Shown: piece after piece, positions 16,296-24,718 of the stretch
How positions within the stretch are numbered: position 1 is the first letter of the stretch
Layout of the letters: every line of letters begins with the position of its first letter
Origin: an uncultured Phocaeicola sp.
GTDB taxonomy: Bacteria > Bacteroidota > Bacteroidia > Bacteroidales > Bacteroidaceae
NCBI GenBank assembly: GCA_948956705.1
Contig: CARCZS010000012.1
Coordinates: 9,655-73,654 of the forward strand
DNA length: 64,000 bases
Reading direction: 5' to 3'
Notes under the pieces: generated by a model
The model's database searches: none
What the model was told of the DNA's origin: nothing
The model's input: only the letters and a program-made list of their open reading frames with translations
Translations under genes and position numbers: made by a program

Positions 16296-17471
16296 CTATT
16301 TTTTTGAGAAGATATTTATCATAAAGGAACAGGTTGCCAGTGTGATACCTGTTCCTACTACTCCCTGCCATCCAAACCAGTGCCAAAATATTCCGGCAAG
16401 AAGTGTACCTATGGAACCGCCAATAAAATAGGTCGTCATAAAAATGGTGTTGATACGGTTGGCCGCCTTCGGGTTAAGAGAGAAAATCGTAGTCTGATTA
16501 CTTAACTGGATGCATTGCATGCCTATATCTATGATAAAAATTCCGATGATGATTCCCACATAGGAGTTCTGACCGGAATAAAGCGAGAACCACGCTGCAA
16601 ATATCAAACCACAACCGATGTAATTCAGTCGTTTGACTCCCAAAACCTGTACATAGTTTCCTATATACGAGGCGGTGAGAGCTCCTGCTATGCCGCATAA
16701 TCCCAATAACCCTACAATGTTGTTTCCCGCAAAAAAAGGGGCTTGTTCCATCTTAAATGCCAATGAAGTCCATAGAGCAAGAAATGAGCCGAAAGCAATT
16801 CCGGCACGTAAGGAAGAAATACGCAACTGGGGGTATTCCATAACCAATGAAAACAAGGATTTCATCAGATCACTGTATCTGCCTTTGAAATTACACGGCA
16901 TGTCGGGTAGTACACGCATGATGATGATGACACATATCACCATCATCCCGGCTGCCACAAAGAAAATGAACCGCCATCCTAAATATTCACCGATAATTCC
17001 GCTTACTACGCGCGAGGCCAGGATACCTGTCAGCAATCCCGATACAATCATACCTACATTTTTTCCCTTGGTTTCGGGAGTGGAAAATTGGGCAGCTATG
17101 GGGATAAAGATTTGTGGCATCACCGAACAAATGCCGGTCAGTAGAGAGGCAAATAAAATGAGATGGATATAGGGAGTCAGTGCGATGGTTAGTAATGAAA
17201 CGACCAAGACTGTGAAATTGATTAGAATAATGGTTTTCCTTTTAAATAAATCTCCCAAAGGAATAATGAACAGCAATCCGATGGCATAACCTATTTGGGT
17301 AATCATTGCTATCAGGTTGGCGGTGAACTCGGATGTTTGGAGATCACGGCTGATGCGGTTTAATAAAGGTTGGTTATAATATAAATTGGCAACGGAGATT
17401 CCCGCAATAATTGCTAGCGTCCAAAGTAAGGAGGCGGGTAGTCCTTGGTTTTCTTTTAATTCTTGTTTCAT
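16296..17471 (-). CDS. MFS transporter, probable small-molecule exporter
   Basis: 391 residues with twelve predicted helices. NLYYNQPLL in helix 1 and GDLFKRKTII in the loop between helices 2 and 3 fit the MFS A-motif region. It resembles proton-driven efflux proteins of the YgaY/YnfM-like kind, but the substrate cannot be predicted. A -7 box (17476-17483) sits almost against the start codon, so the mRNA may be leaderless. Divergent from the thioredoxin-like lipoprotein. Confidence 0.85.
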   Translation of the reverse strand: MKQELKENQGLPASLLWTLAIIAGISVANLYYNQPLLNRISRDLQTSEFTANLIAMITQIGYAIGLLFIIPLGDLFKRKTIILINFTVLVVSLLTIALTPYIHLILFASLLTGICSVMPQIFIPIAAQFSTPETKGKNVGMIVSGLLTGILASRVVSGIIGEYLGWRFIFFVAAGMMVICVIIIMRVLPDMPCNFKGRYSDLMKSLFSLVMEYPQLRISSLRAGIAFGSFLALWTSLAFKMEQAPFFAGNNIVGLLGLCGIAGALTASYIGNYVQVLGVKRLNYIGCGLIFAAWFSLYSGQNSYVGIIIGIFIIDIGMQCIQLSNQTTIFSLNPKAANRINTIFMTTYFIGGSIGTLLAGIFWHWFGWQGVVGTGITLATCSFMINIFSKK

Positions 17472-17475
17472 GCTG

Positions 17476-17483
17476 CAAAAATA
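17476..17483 (-). promoter_or_regulatory. -7 element very close to the MFS start codon
   Basis: TATTTTTG on the minus strand ends 5 bases before the ATG at 17471, leaving room for almost no leader. No in-frame Met occurs until about residue 55, too late to be the start. Confidence 0.45.
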
Positions 17484-17504
17484 GTAATTTCATGAAAATC
17501 ATGT

Positions 17505-17512
17505 TATCTTTG
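17505..17512 (+). promoter_or_regulatory. -7 element of the thioredoxin-like lipoprotein gene
   Basis: TATCTTTG, 12 bases before the first ATG at 17525. Confidence 0.55.
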
Positions 17513-17524
17513 TAAAGAAGAAAA

Positions 17525-18064
17525 ATGGAAATGAAAATGAAAATGGAAATGAAGAATTGGATAAAAACAGTCTGTTTTCTGTTTTGGACCTGTGTAATGT
17601 GTACGGCGTGTATTGATGATGATGTGGAGGAAGGTACTGTTGATTTACAAACAGGAGAGAGCATTCCTGTTTTCTCTGTGGTAATGGATGATGGACAAAT
17701 AATAACTTCCGAAACTCTGAAAGGAGAGGTTTCTTTGATTGTGTTTTTTCATACGGGGTGTCCGGACTGCCGGAAAGAACTTCCTGTGCTGCAAAAAATA
17801 TATACGGATTACGGTCGAAGAATCCGGATGGTTTGTATTAGCAGGGAAGAGAGCTCGGCAGAGATTGTCCGTTATTGGGACGAAAATCATTTGACCTTGC
17901 CCTATTCGGCCCAAGAAAACCGCACGGTATACTATCAGTTTGCTAAATCGGGAATACCTCGTGTTTATGTCATAGATAAAGAGTTGGTTATCCGTAGTGT
18001 TTTCACGGATAACCCGTTGGCAAGTTATGAAGATTTGGCTGAGGCTATAACCGCCAGTTTGTAA
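17525..18064 (+). CDS. Thioredoxin-like (TlpA/AhpC type) lipoprotein
   Basis: 179 residues. A signal sequence ends in CTAC (lipobox), then a thioredoxin fold with redox centre CPDC in FFHTGCPDCRKELP and the cis-Pro segment SGIPRVYVID. It should be anchored in the envelope and reduce or oxidise periplasmic thiols. The N-terminus alternates Met with Glu/Lys (MEMKMKMEMK), coded by near-identical 6-base units, so there are five in-frame ATGs from 17525 to 17549 and the real start is unsure. Single gene with its own promoter. Confidence 0.85.
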   Translation: MEMKMKMEMKNWIKTVCFLFWTCVMCTACIDDDVEEGTVDLQTGESIPVFSVVMDDGQIITSETLKGEVSLIVFFHTGCPDCRKELPVLQKIYTDYGRRIRMVCISREESSAEIVRYWDENHLTLPYSAQENRTVYYQFAKSGIPRVYVIDKELVIRSVFTDNPLASYEDLAEAITASL

Positions 18065-18198
18065 TTTTAGGCATGGTATTTTAATTTATATTATTTCTTT
18101 TGGTAGATGGTGTATGTTTATAGCATACTTTTCCCTGTTCATCTTTAGGGATAATGAATGTGGTTGATGAAGATATTGGTGATGGAGTATCTTGATGT

Positions 18199-18561
18199 TT
18201 ATTGTGTTGGCTTTTTGAAAAAAGTTCCTTTATTGTCTTTAATCTCTATCATTCCATTATCGGCATCAAATAGGAAAGGAGGAAAGCTGAAAAATATGTA
18301 TATTTCAGTATCTTTTAATTTATAGAGTTTGGGAGTTATTTTTTTGCTGACACCAGATGGGAATACTTGGTCATCCATTTCGGTGAGGATATAATAATCT
18401 GCTCCCTCCCTCAATACATTTTTGCTAATCTTGGCTTCTGCTTTTGATTTGGCAATAATATAGAATCCCTCTATATCATATTTTTCCCAATTTTTATACT
18501 CTTGTCCAAGCACCATACTTATGTTTAAACATAAAACCAGTAGTAATAATATTCTTTTCAT
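18199..18561 (-). CDS. Small secreted protein, unknown
   Basis: 120 residues with a clean signal peptide (cleavage after VLG, about residue 19). The mature part is Lys/Asp-rich with Tyr pairs (YDIEGFYIIAKS, then ADYYILTEM). No family is recognised. It follows the 95-residue membrane protein gene on the same strand after about 100 bases. Confidence 0.6.
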   Translation of the reverse strand: MKRILLLLVLCLNISMVLGQEYKNWEKYDIEGFYIIAKSKAEAKISKNVLREGADYYILTEMDDQVFPSGVSKKITPKLYKLKDTEIYIFFSFPPFLFDADNGMIEIKDNKGTFFKKPTQ

Positions 18562-18660
18562 ATCTATCTGTTTTTAAGGTTATTCCAAGTTGGTATCACA
18601 AATATAAGAATTCTTATTGGTTTTTTCAAGGAATAAGAAAGAAAAATAGAGAGTGGAATT

Positions 18661-18948
18661 TTAAAGAAAAGTAATTCCTATCCATATCAGAACTCCTGCT
18701 ATTAGAACAATGCCTAACATGATTAATTTTATTTTGAAGAGCTGGTGGGTTTCCGCTTCTTCTTTTTCTTGCGTTTTTATTCTGATCTCTTCTAATTGCT
18801 CAAGGGATAGATGGGAGGAGTGCCCTTTTTTGTTCAAATCAATCAGTCGGTTTCTAGTTTCATTCAAGCGTTCCTTTCCTGCCTTTCGTAGTTCACGATT
18901 TTCTTTATCTCTTCTCATCATGTCATTGATGCAACCTAAAGTACCCAT
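18661..18948 (-). CDS. Small tail-anchored helical membrane protein, unknown
   Basis: 95 residues. The first 65 are highly charged and helical (RDKENRELRKAGKERL and EEIRIKTQEKEEAE), probably coiled-coil. The last ~24 form one membrane helix ending in GITFL. The protein should sit in the inner membrane with its charged part in the cytoplasm. No family is recognised. Confidence 0.55.
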   Translation of the reverse strand: MGTLGCINDMMRRDKENRELRKAGKERLNETRNRLIDLNKKGHSSHLSLEQLEEIRIKTQEKEEAETHQLFKIKLIMLGIVLIAGVLIWIGITFL

Positions 18949-19495
18949 AATCTAACTGTTTAATTTGAATTCATTTTCACAAATATAGTGTTTTTTGCAG
19001 TTGCTTTTCTTCATTTGCTAATTTAATATGAATTTAAAGGAGGAATATTACTTAATAAACCCGATGTTCCTTGACTGCCGGATATAAATCATTATGTTTG
19101 TATTTCTGTTGAACAAGCTCTTGTAATAGTTTAATCATTTAAAATTAGACATTAGGGAAGTCCTTTAAATTTGATATATCTATCTGTATATTAGAATAAT
19201 ATAGCTGATTTTACGACCACTTGTCAAGATTTGGTAAAATGGTCGCAATATGGTCGCAAATAGCGCTTCAACTTAGCCTACTTTTAAGGATAATCAGCCA
19301 CGTTTACCCTTAGAGATTCAAGTTCCATTTAAGCTATAATTTGCTTCAATTCCATTATCCAATCACAGCTAATTATAAGAAGAATAGCAAGAGGAAATGA
19401 GTATTAGATAGGGGATAAGCATTGCGGTACAACTAAAATAAAAATCCCCATAACCATTACGGCTACAGGGATTTATATATTAGCAATGTATTATA
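18949..19495. other. 547-bp gap without a recognised gene
   Basis: AT-rich DNA between the 95-residue gene and the GGGtGRT terminator. No reading frame with coding character was found on either strand. A 10-base motif atggtcgcaa occurs twice in a row (19239-19248 and 19250-19259), and a near-inverse of it, ttacgaccac, lies at 19211-19220. This could be a recombinase core or a relic of one, but no integrase gene is near. Confidence 0.5.
19442..19474 (-). terminator. Terminator of the NifU-like/GGGtGRT operon
   Basis: Arms AAATCCC (19442-19448) and GGGATTT (19468-19474) form a 7-bp stem with a T-rich tail on the minus strand, 21 bases past the stop codon. Confidence 0.55.
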
Positions 19496-20506
19496 TTACT
19501 TGCTCAAAGCAGTAGCAACGTCTACAGCACAAGCCACTGTACATCCTACCATCGGGTTGTTACCGATACCCAGGAATCCCATCATTTCCACGTGAGCAGG
19601 AACTGATGAAGAACCAGCGAATTGAGCGTCAGAGTGCATACGACCCATAGTGTCTGTCATACCGTAAGAAGCAGGACCGGCAGCCATGTTGTCCGGGTGA
19701 AGAGTACGACCTGTACCACCACCTGATGCAACTGAGAAATAAGGCTTACCTGCAAGAACACGTTCTTTCTTGTAAGTACCTGCAACCGGATGTTGGAAAC
19801 GAGTCGGGTTAGTAGAGTTACCGGTGATAGATACGTCTACACCTTCTTTCCACATGATAGCTACACCTTCGCGAACATCATCGGCTCCGTAGCATTTTAC
19901 TTTTGCACGAGGACCGTCAGAATAAGCGATTTCACGAACTACTTTCAGTTCACCTGTGAAATAATCGAATTCAGTCTGAACGTATGTAAATCCGTTGATA
20001 CGAGAGATGATCTGTGCAGCGTCTTTGCCCAAACCGTTCAAGATACAACGCAGAGGTTCTTTACGTACTTTGTCTGCTTTTGCAGCGATTTTGATAGCAC
20101 CTTCGGCAGCAGCGAATGATTCGTGACCTGCCAGGAATGCAAAACATTTAGTTTCTTCGCGCAGCAACATAGCAGCCAGGTTACCGTGACCGATACCTAC
20201 TTTACGGTCGTCGGCTACAGAACCCGGAATACAGAATGCCTGCAGACCGATACCGATAGCTTCGGCAGCTTCGGCAGCGTTTTTGCAACCTTTCTTCAAT
20301 GCAATGGCAGAACCTACTACGTAAGCCCACTTGGCATTTTCGAAACAGATAGGCTGAGTTTCTTCACAAGTTTTATAAGGATCAAGTCCGGCAGCTTCGC
20401 AGATTGCGTTAGCTTCTTCGATGTCTTTGATGCCGTTTTCGTTCAAAGCAGCAATGATCTGTTTGATACGACGGTCTTGGCTTTCGAATTTTACTTCTCT
20501 AATCAT
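19496..20506 (-). CDS. GGGtGRT-family protein
   Basis: 336 residues. The family name motif GGGTGRT is at 262-268. The protein holds over ten cysteines (for example 36, 47, 54, 73, 92, 121, 154 and 205) and Gly-rich stretches such as KVGIGHGNLAA and NGLGKDAAQIISR. The biochemical role is not established. It lies directly after a NifU-like scaffold gene, a conserved pairing, so a redox or metal-cluster function is plausible but inferred. An unusually good Shine-Dalgarno precedes it. Cytoplasmic. Confidence 0.88.
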   Translation of the reverse strand: MIREVKFESQDRRIKQIIAALNENGIKDIEEANAICEAAGLDPYKTCEETQPICFENAKWAYVVGSAIALKKGCKNAAEAAEAIGIGLQAFCIPGSVADDRKVGIGHGNLAAMLLREETKCFAFLAGHESFAAAEGAIKIAAKADKVRKEPLRCILNGLGKDAAQIISRINGFTYVQTEFDYFTGELKVVREIAYSDGPRAKVKCYGADDVREGVAIMWKEGVDVSITGNSTNPTRFQHPVAGTYKKERVLAGKPYFSVASGGGTGRTLHPDNMAAGPASYGMTDTMGRMHSDAQFAGSSSVPAHVEMMGFLGIGNNPMVGCTVACAVDVATALSK

Positions 20507-20513
20507 ATTCTTT

Positions 20514-20520
20514 CCTCCTT
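20514..20520 (-). promoter_or_regulatory. Strong Shine-Dalgarno of the GGGtGRT gene
   Basis: AAGGAGG on the minus strand, 7 bases before the ATG. Perfect anti-16S matches are rare in Bacteroidales, and no other gene in this window shows one this good in the right place. Confidence 0.65.
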
Positions 20521-20524
20521 ATAA

Positions 20525-21226
20525 TTATTCGTGACGTGGATCAATTTTCTTAACAGCTCCCTGTTCTTCAGTTACACGTCCGTAAGTACCTGTAACTTTC
20601 TTCAACGCTTCGTTAGCATCAGTACCCTTCTTGATTTCGTCCATGAACTTACCCATGTGAACGAATTCGTAACCGCAGATTTCGTCGTTCTTATCCAGGA
20701 ATACGTTCTTGATGTAACCTTCAGCCATTTCAAGGTAACGGGGACCTTTAGCCAAAGTACCATACAGAGTACCTACCTGGCTGCGAAGACCTTTACCCAA
20801 GTCTTCCAGACCGGCACCGATAATCAGACCGCCTTCTGAGAAAGCTGACTGAGTACGTCCGTAAACGATTTGAAGGAATAGTTCGCGCATTGCTGTGTTG
20901 ATAGCGTCACAAACCAAGTCGGTGTTCAATGTTTCCAATACAGTCTTGCCCGGAAGGATTTCAGCAGCCATGGCAGCCGAGTGAGTCATACCTGAGCAAC
21001 CGATAGTTTCTACCAATGCTTCCTGGATGATACCTTCTTTTACGTTAAGGGTTAGTTTACAAGCACCCTGCTGAGGAGCACACCAGCCAATACCGTGTGT
21101 CAAACCAGAGATGTCTTTAATTTCTTTTGATTTTACCCACTTTCCTTCTTCAGGAATAGGAGCCGGTCCGTGATTGGGACCTTTCTTCACAACACACATG
21201 TGTTCTACTTCGTGTGAATAAGTCAT
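20525..21226 (-). CDS. NifU-like iron-sulfur cluster scaffold protein
   Basis: 233 residues. The N-terminal half resembles the NifU/IscU fold, with candidate ligands Cys49 (IGWCAP), Cys56 (GACKL) and Cys77 (IGCSGM), followed by MTHSAAMAAEILPGKTVLE. A C-terminal half of about 110 residues is not part of standard IscU. It probably carries an Fe-S cluster for its partner, the GGGtGRT protein, whose gene follows after 18 bases. No cysteine desulfurase is nearby. A -7 box lies at 21299-21306, giving a leader of about 65 bases. Confidence 0.82.
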   Translation of the reverse strand: MTYSHEVEHMCVVKKGPNHGPAPIPEEGKWVKSKEIKDISGLTHGIGWCAPQQGACKLTLNVKEGIIQEALVETIGCSGMTHSAAMAAEILPGKTVLETLNTDLVCDAINTAMRELFLQIVYGRTQSAFSEGGLIIGAGLEDLGKGLRSQVGTLYGTLAKGPRYLEMAEGYIKNVFLDKNDEICGYEFVHMGKFMDEIKKGTDANEALKKVTGTYGRVTEEQGAVKKIDPRHE

Positions 21227-21298
21227 ATTCTTTACGTTTTTTGGTAATAAAATAAATATTCGTAACCACGTGAAAAGATTGGTTATTCTTTTCGCCTA

Positions 21299-21306
21299 CA
21301 AAGTTA
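21299..21306 (-). promoter_or_regulatory. -7 element of the NifU-like/GGGtGRT operon
   Basis: TAACTTTG on the minus strand, 72 bases before the ATG at 21226. Confidence 0.55.
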
Positions 21307-21432
21307 GTCGTTTTATTCTTTTCTGCAACTTGTTGCCCGTCACTTTTTATCTTTAAATAAAATAAATTTATTGCAGGACAGCATTTTGCAAACTAGAGTT
21401 GCCAAAATGTTTTTTCTTTCCGATGAAATTTC

Positions 21433-21440
21433 TATCTTTG
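21433..21440 (+). promoter_or_regulatory. -7 element of the DMP19 gene
   Basis: TATCTTTG, 13 bases before the first possible ATG (21454) and 22 before the second (21463). Confidence 0.6.
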
Positions 21441-21453
21441 TACCTATATTATA

Positions 21454-21972
21454 ATGATAGGAATGGAAGCAAATAAAATAGCAATTACGGACGAAGCTTT
21501 GCGCCGAGGTGCGGAAGAGGGCATGGATGGTTTCTTGAAGGTGTTTATAGATAAATACCTGGAGGTGACAGGAGGTGTTGTCAATGCGGAAACAATGCCT
21601 TTGCTCAATGGTTACCAGCATTCATTGTTGGGGTATCATTTCTTGCGTGAAGAAATAAATGAAGGTGGTTTTGTACAATTGATACAGAATGGTTTTGGAC
21701 CTTATATCTTTGATAATCCTTTTGCAAAAGCAATGCGGCAGTTTGGAGCGAAAGAATTTGCCAAATTGATTTATAGCGCGAAGAAAATATATGATGAGAA
21801 CCGTGCTGATTTGGAAAAGGACAGGGATGATGAGGAATTTATGGCAATGTATGAGCAATACGAGGCCTTTGATGAGTTGGAAGAGCAGTTCATGGATATG
21901 GAAGAGTCGGTAACTGCCCGGATTGCAGAATATGTGGACAATCATATTGAGGAGTTTGCGGAGATTGTATGA
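21454..21972 (+). CDS. DMP19/DUF4375-family acidic protein
   Basis: 172 residues, strongly acidic, all-helical. The core NEGGFVQLIQNGFGPYI is the DUF4375 signature, and the C-terminal third is dense in Glu and Asp (DKDRDDEEF-like and EELEEQFMDMEES stretches). The founding member, DMP19 of Neisseria, mimics DNA and binds a repressor. Whether this homologue does so is unknown. The next ATG at 21463 is an equally good start (163 + 6 residues). Single gene, ending in a complex inverted repeat. Confidence 0.8.
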   Translation: MIGMEANKIAITDEALRRGAEEGMDGFLKVFIDKYLEVTGGVVNAETMPLLNGYQHSLLGYHFLREEINEGGFVQLIQNGFGPYIFDNPFAKAMRQFGAKEFAKLIYSAKKIYDENRADLEKDRDDEEFMAMYEQYEAFDELEEQFMDMEESVTARIAEYVDNHIEEFAEIV

Positions 21973-22021
21973 CAAGGATTTTTGCGTACTTTGTCGGGTA
22001 TAAGCTCATGCGTTTTGATAT

Positions 22022-22114
22022 AAAAAAAGTAAGTTGGCTTCAATAGCTAAGTAAGATACGTTCGTTGGCTGACGAACCTATGTTGCTTGGTCAAGCAAGT
22101 TAACTTACTTTTTT
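22022..22114. terminator. Branched inverted repeat between convergent genes
   Basis: Outer arms of 13 bp (22023-22035 with 22102-22114, GTAAGTT/AACTTAC plus A/T runs) enclose two further perfect hairpins: GTTCGT/ACGAAC (22060-22065, 22072-22077) and GCTTG/CAAGC (22085-22089, 22092-22096). The RNA would fold as a branched structure closed by an A-U run, fitting a two-way terminator for the DMP19 and GltS genes. Confidence 0.65.
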
Positions 22115-22140
22115 GTCTTGTTATTCCGGTGTCATTCCAT

Positions 22141-23520
22141 TTATTGTTTCCTGATAAACCAACCTTTGATATAGGCGGTTGCCAGTACGGCAAGTCCTGC
22201 CGCCAGGCAGATTCCCGTAAACACCAGCCCGTAACCGTTCAAGAAAGCTACCGGAGCGAAAGTTATCAGAGAAATCTCTACCGGGGCGATGAACAAGTAA
22301 GCCAGTGCATAGTTATCCAGGCATCGGCTGCGCATTTTGGGGTCTGCAACGCGGAGCAATGCGATGCCCATAGCCATAGTTCCTGTAAACCATCCCCATG
22401 TGAAGATAGCTTTCTCGAACCAACATTCTTTCATTAGTTTGCGGGCCATGACCAGAACATAAATCAGAGTTGCGATTAATCCTGAGACTAACAGAATTAA
22501 TAAGGGTATGATGTACTCTATTACAACAGATATTTTAATGGAAGCAATTCCAAAAGCTACCAGAAAATCGGTAAAGGCTCCGCTGATGTGGCCTATGGTT
22601 TGCGGGCAGACATAATCACTGGTTCTTGTTTTGTCGAATATCTTTTTGATGAATATACCTACCACAAATGCACAACTGAATACCGGCAGTTCAAACCCCG
22701 GCATAAAGTGGGATACTGTTTTGCTGATGCAGTATCCGCCTAATGCTATCACTGCTACAATGATAAGATTGAAGGTCAGCGGGTCAATGGAGATGGAAGA
22801 GCAAGAACTTTCACCCATGCTTTCCCGTTTGTCGCCGGGCAACAGGCCTGTCTGTAATTCGTGAGGAAGGTCATCGTAATTGGCGAGGAAGGAGGTGTGC
22901 CCTTTCTTTGTCCCCCATTTTATGATGATCAGTCCGATAATGACTGCCGCTACGATACCGAAGGTGGCGGCAGTCATGGCCAAAGTTAGAATTTCGTCAT
23001 ATCCGAACTGGCTGAAAGCCTGTCCGATGGCTGCTGCTGTACCGTGCCCGCCGCAATAGCCGCTTGGCATAGTGATGCCGAAGGCAGGGTTCAAGGGCCA
23101 TATCCGGTTCAGGACAAGCAATCCCAACAGTCCTCCAAAAGCCCATTGCAACAACATTCCTGCCTGTGAATATGCCCACATGCTGCCTATATTGTCTGCA
23201 TCTCCTTTGGCTGCCTTTTGTGAGGTGAGGGGGAGAGCGCCGAAAATGAAGGCTATCAATATGCCGGCATAAGTTCCTGTTTGGGTGGAAAGAGGTATGA
23301 TGCCGAAACCGTGAGGTCCCAAGGACAGTCCTATAAACCCGGCCAACAGGCTGGGGGGAATGAACAGCCTTTGGATGAATCTTATTTTTACTCTCATGAG
23401 TTTGCCGAGCAGTAGCAGTACTGAGATGATGCCTGTATCGACAAAGAGTGTCCACGGGGTGAAATCGGTCATAAATCTAGGGCTTGTTTGGATGTATTCG
23501 TTGAAGAATACAGCGTTCAT
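22141..23520 (-). CDS. Sodium/glutamate symporter (GltS family)
   Basis: 459 residues with about ten to twelve membrane helices in two halves. The first half has the conserved pore-loop pattern GYCGGHGTAAAIGQAFSQFG, like GltS GGHGT. A charged cytoplasmic loop (KRESMGESSCSS) joins the halves. GltS proteins take up glutamate with sodium; the exact substrate here is inferred from family. A -7 box (23570-23577) and a 13-bp palindrome (23534-23546) lie upstream. Inner membrane. Confidence 0.82.
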   Translation of the reverse strand: MNAVFFNEYIQTSPRFMTDFTPWTLFVDTGIISVLLLLGKLMRVKIRFIQRLFIPPSLLAGFIGLSLGPHGFGIIPLSTQTGTYAGILIAFIFGALPLTSQKAAKGDADNIGSMWAYSQAGMLLQWAFGGLLGLLVLNRIWPLNPAFGITMPSGYCGGHGTAAAIGQAFSQFGYDEILTLAMTAATFGIVAAVIIGLIIIKWGTKKGHTSFLANYDDLPHELQTGLLPGDKRESMGESSCSSISIDPLTFNLIIVAVIALGGYCISKTVSHFMPGFELPVFSCAFVVGIFIKKIFDKTRTSDYVCPQTIGHISGAFTDFLVAFGIASIKISVVIEYIIPLLILLVSGLIATLIYVLVMARKLMKECWFEKAIFTWGWFTGTMAMGIALLRVADPKMRSRCLDNYALAYLFIAPVEISLITFAPVAFLNGYGLVFTGICLAAGLAVLATAYIKGWFIRKQ

Positions 23521-23942
23521 AAATAGTTTATTTTACCGAATCGGTAGGAATGGAAATTGATCTTATCGGCAAAAATAATGTATAGGTATCATGTAATATC
23601 TTAGGTTTTATTGTTATTAAGTTGTTTTGTTTCAAAGATAGGAAATAAAGTGGTACTATAGCCCAACTGCTTGTTCTTTTATATGTTAATTTTTATTAAT
23701 GGGTTAATGGCGGATAGGCTACAAGTAAATTTCGGTGAAAAAAATAGTTAAAACAAAAGATAAAGCAAGTCTTATCAGAGGATGAAACATGAATAAAAAA
23801 TAATGTTAAAAGACAAGTGGCGACGCAGTATTTAAGCCAATTTTTCATTTAATCATTAAAACAATAAAAAGAATTAAGTTTCTTTCTTGGAAACCGATTC
23901 TTTTATTTAATTTTGCAAACCCTAATAATTATAAAGAAGAAA
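23521..23942. promoter_or_regulatory. Divergent promoter region gltS / NigD-like gene
   Basis: No gene is seen in these 422 bases. On the minus strand TATTTTTG (23570-23577) serves the symporter, and a palindrome TACCGA-a/t-TCGGTA (23534-23546) lies in its leader, 14 bases from the ATG, where a regulator could bind. On the plus strand TAATTTTG (23908-23915) serves the NigD-like gene. The rest is AT-rich with no clear structure. Confidence 0.5.
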
Positions 23943-24698
23943 ATGAAAAAAATGAAATTGGCAGCAATATTTGCTGGGTTAGTATCGGTGTTTACTTTTA
24001 GTTCTTGTTTGAATGATGGTGATAGCGGCCCCAATTATGATCTTTATGAGATCGTTACTGTGGAAGATGGTAGTATTTTTGGTGGACCTGTCCTGAAAGG
24101 AGATGCATGGGGATATACTTATACTCCAGTGGCTTCAAGTGTATTGGCCGGTCTTAAGGCATCTGATGGCAGTTATTACAAGCGTGTGCAGGTAGGGATC
24201 AAACTGATGGAAGGAGAAGCGATTACAGAGGGGAAAAAGTCTTATAAGGTAAGTGAGGTTGGCCTAATAGCTATTTTGAATTATAAAGATTTTAATGTTC
24301 AGGCTGATACATTGAAAAATGAGTATGCACTAGTGTCATTGGAGGATTCTAATAATAAGATATGGGCTATAAATGGATATGTCAACGTACCTTTTACCTT
24401 TAAAACTAAAGAACAGCTGAACATGAATGATTTCCATTTATATGCTGTAGAAGCCAAGGAGGATACATTGGTGACAAGACTTCGACAGACCAAAGGGGCT
24501 GATGATGCTTATCAGACAGGAGGTGCTTTGATTAGTTTCCATATGCCTTTTAATGATATGGAATTTCGTGACATTTTCGATCAAGTAGTGCCTAAGAGTG
24601 ATACTATTGTAGTTAAGGTGACTGCAAAGGGAGAAAATGACAAAGAACTTGTTTCTACAGTGAAATGTAGTGCTTCGAATATGCAAGGAAGTTATTAA
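23943..24698 (+). CDS. NigD-like lipoprotein
   Basis: 251 residues. A signal peptide ends in the lipobox FSSC (about residue 21). Then come two beta-rich domains arranged as in NigD-like proteins (N-terminal OB-like part to about residue 95, then the C-terminal domain with YVNVPFTFKTKEQ). NigD proteins are abundant Bacteroidetes envelope lipoproteins, some linked to bacteriocin clusters; their function is not settled. The start at 23943 is chosen because a promoter box overlaps the longer form. Single gene, followed by a strong terminator. Confidence 0.8.
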   Translation: MKKMKLAAIFAGLVSVFTFSSCLNDGDSGPNYDLYEIVTVEDGSIFGGPVLKGDAWGYTYTPVASSVLAGLKASDGSYYKRVQVGIKLMEGEAITEGKKSYKVSEVGLIAILNYKDFNVQADTLKNEYALVSLEDSNNKIWAINGYVNVPFTFKTKEQLNMNDFHLYAVEAKEDTLVTRLRQTKGADDAYQTGGALISFHMPFNDMEFRDIFDQVVPKSDTIVVKVTAKGENDKELVSTVKCSASNMQGSY

Positions 24699-24718
24699 TA
24701 ATACTTTATTATATAGTG

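Noticed and set aside
19790..20524. Long plus-strand frames (109 and 133 codons) opposite the GGGtGRT gene
   Set aside because: Phe/Ser/Cys-rich shadow translations caused by codon bias of the real gene.
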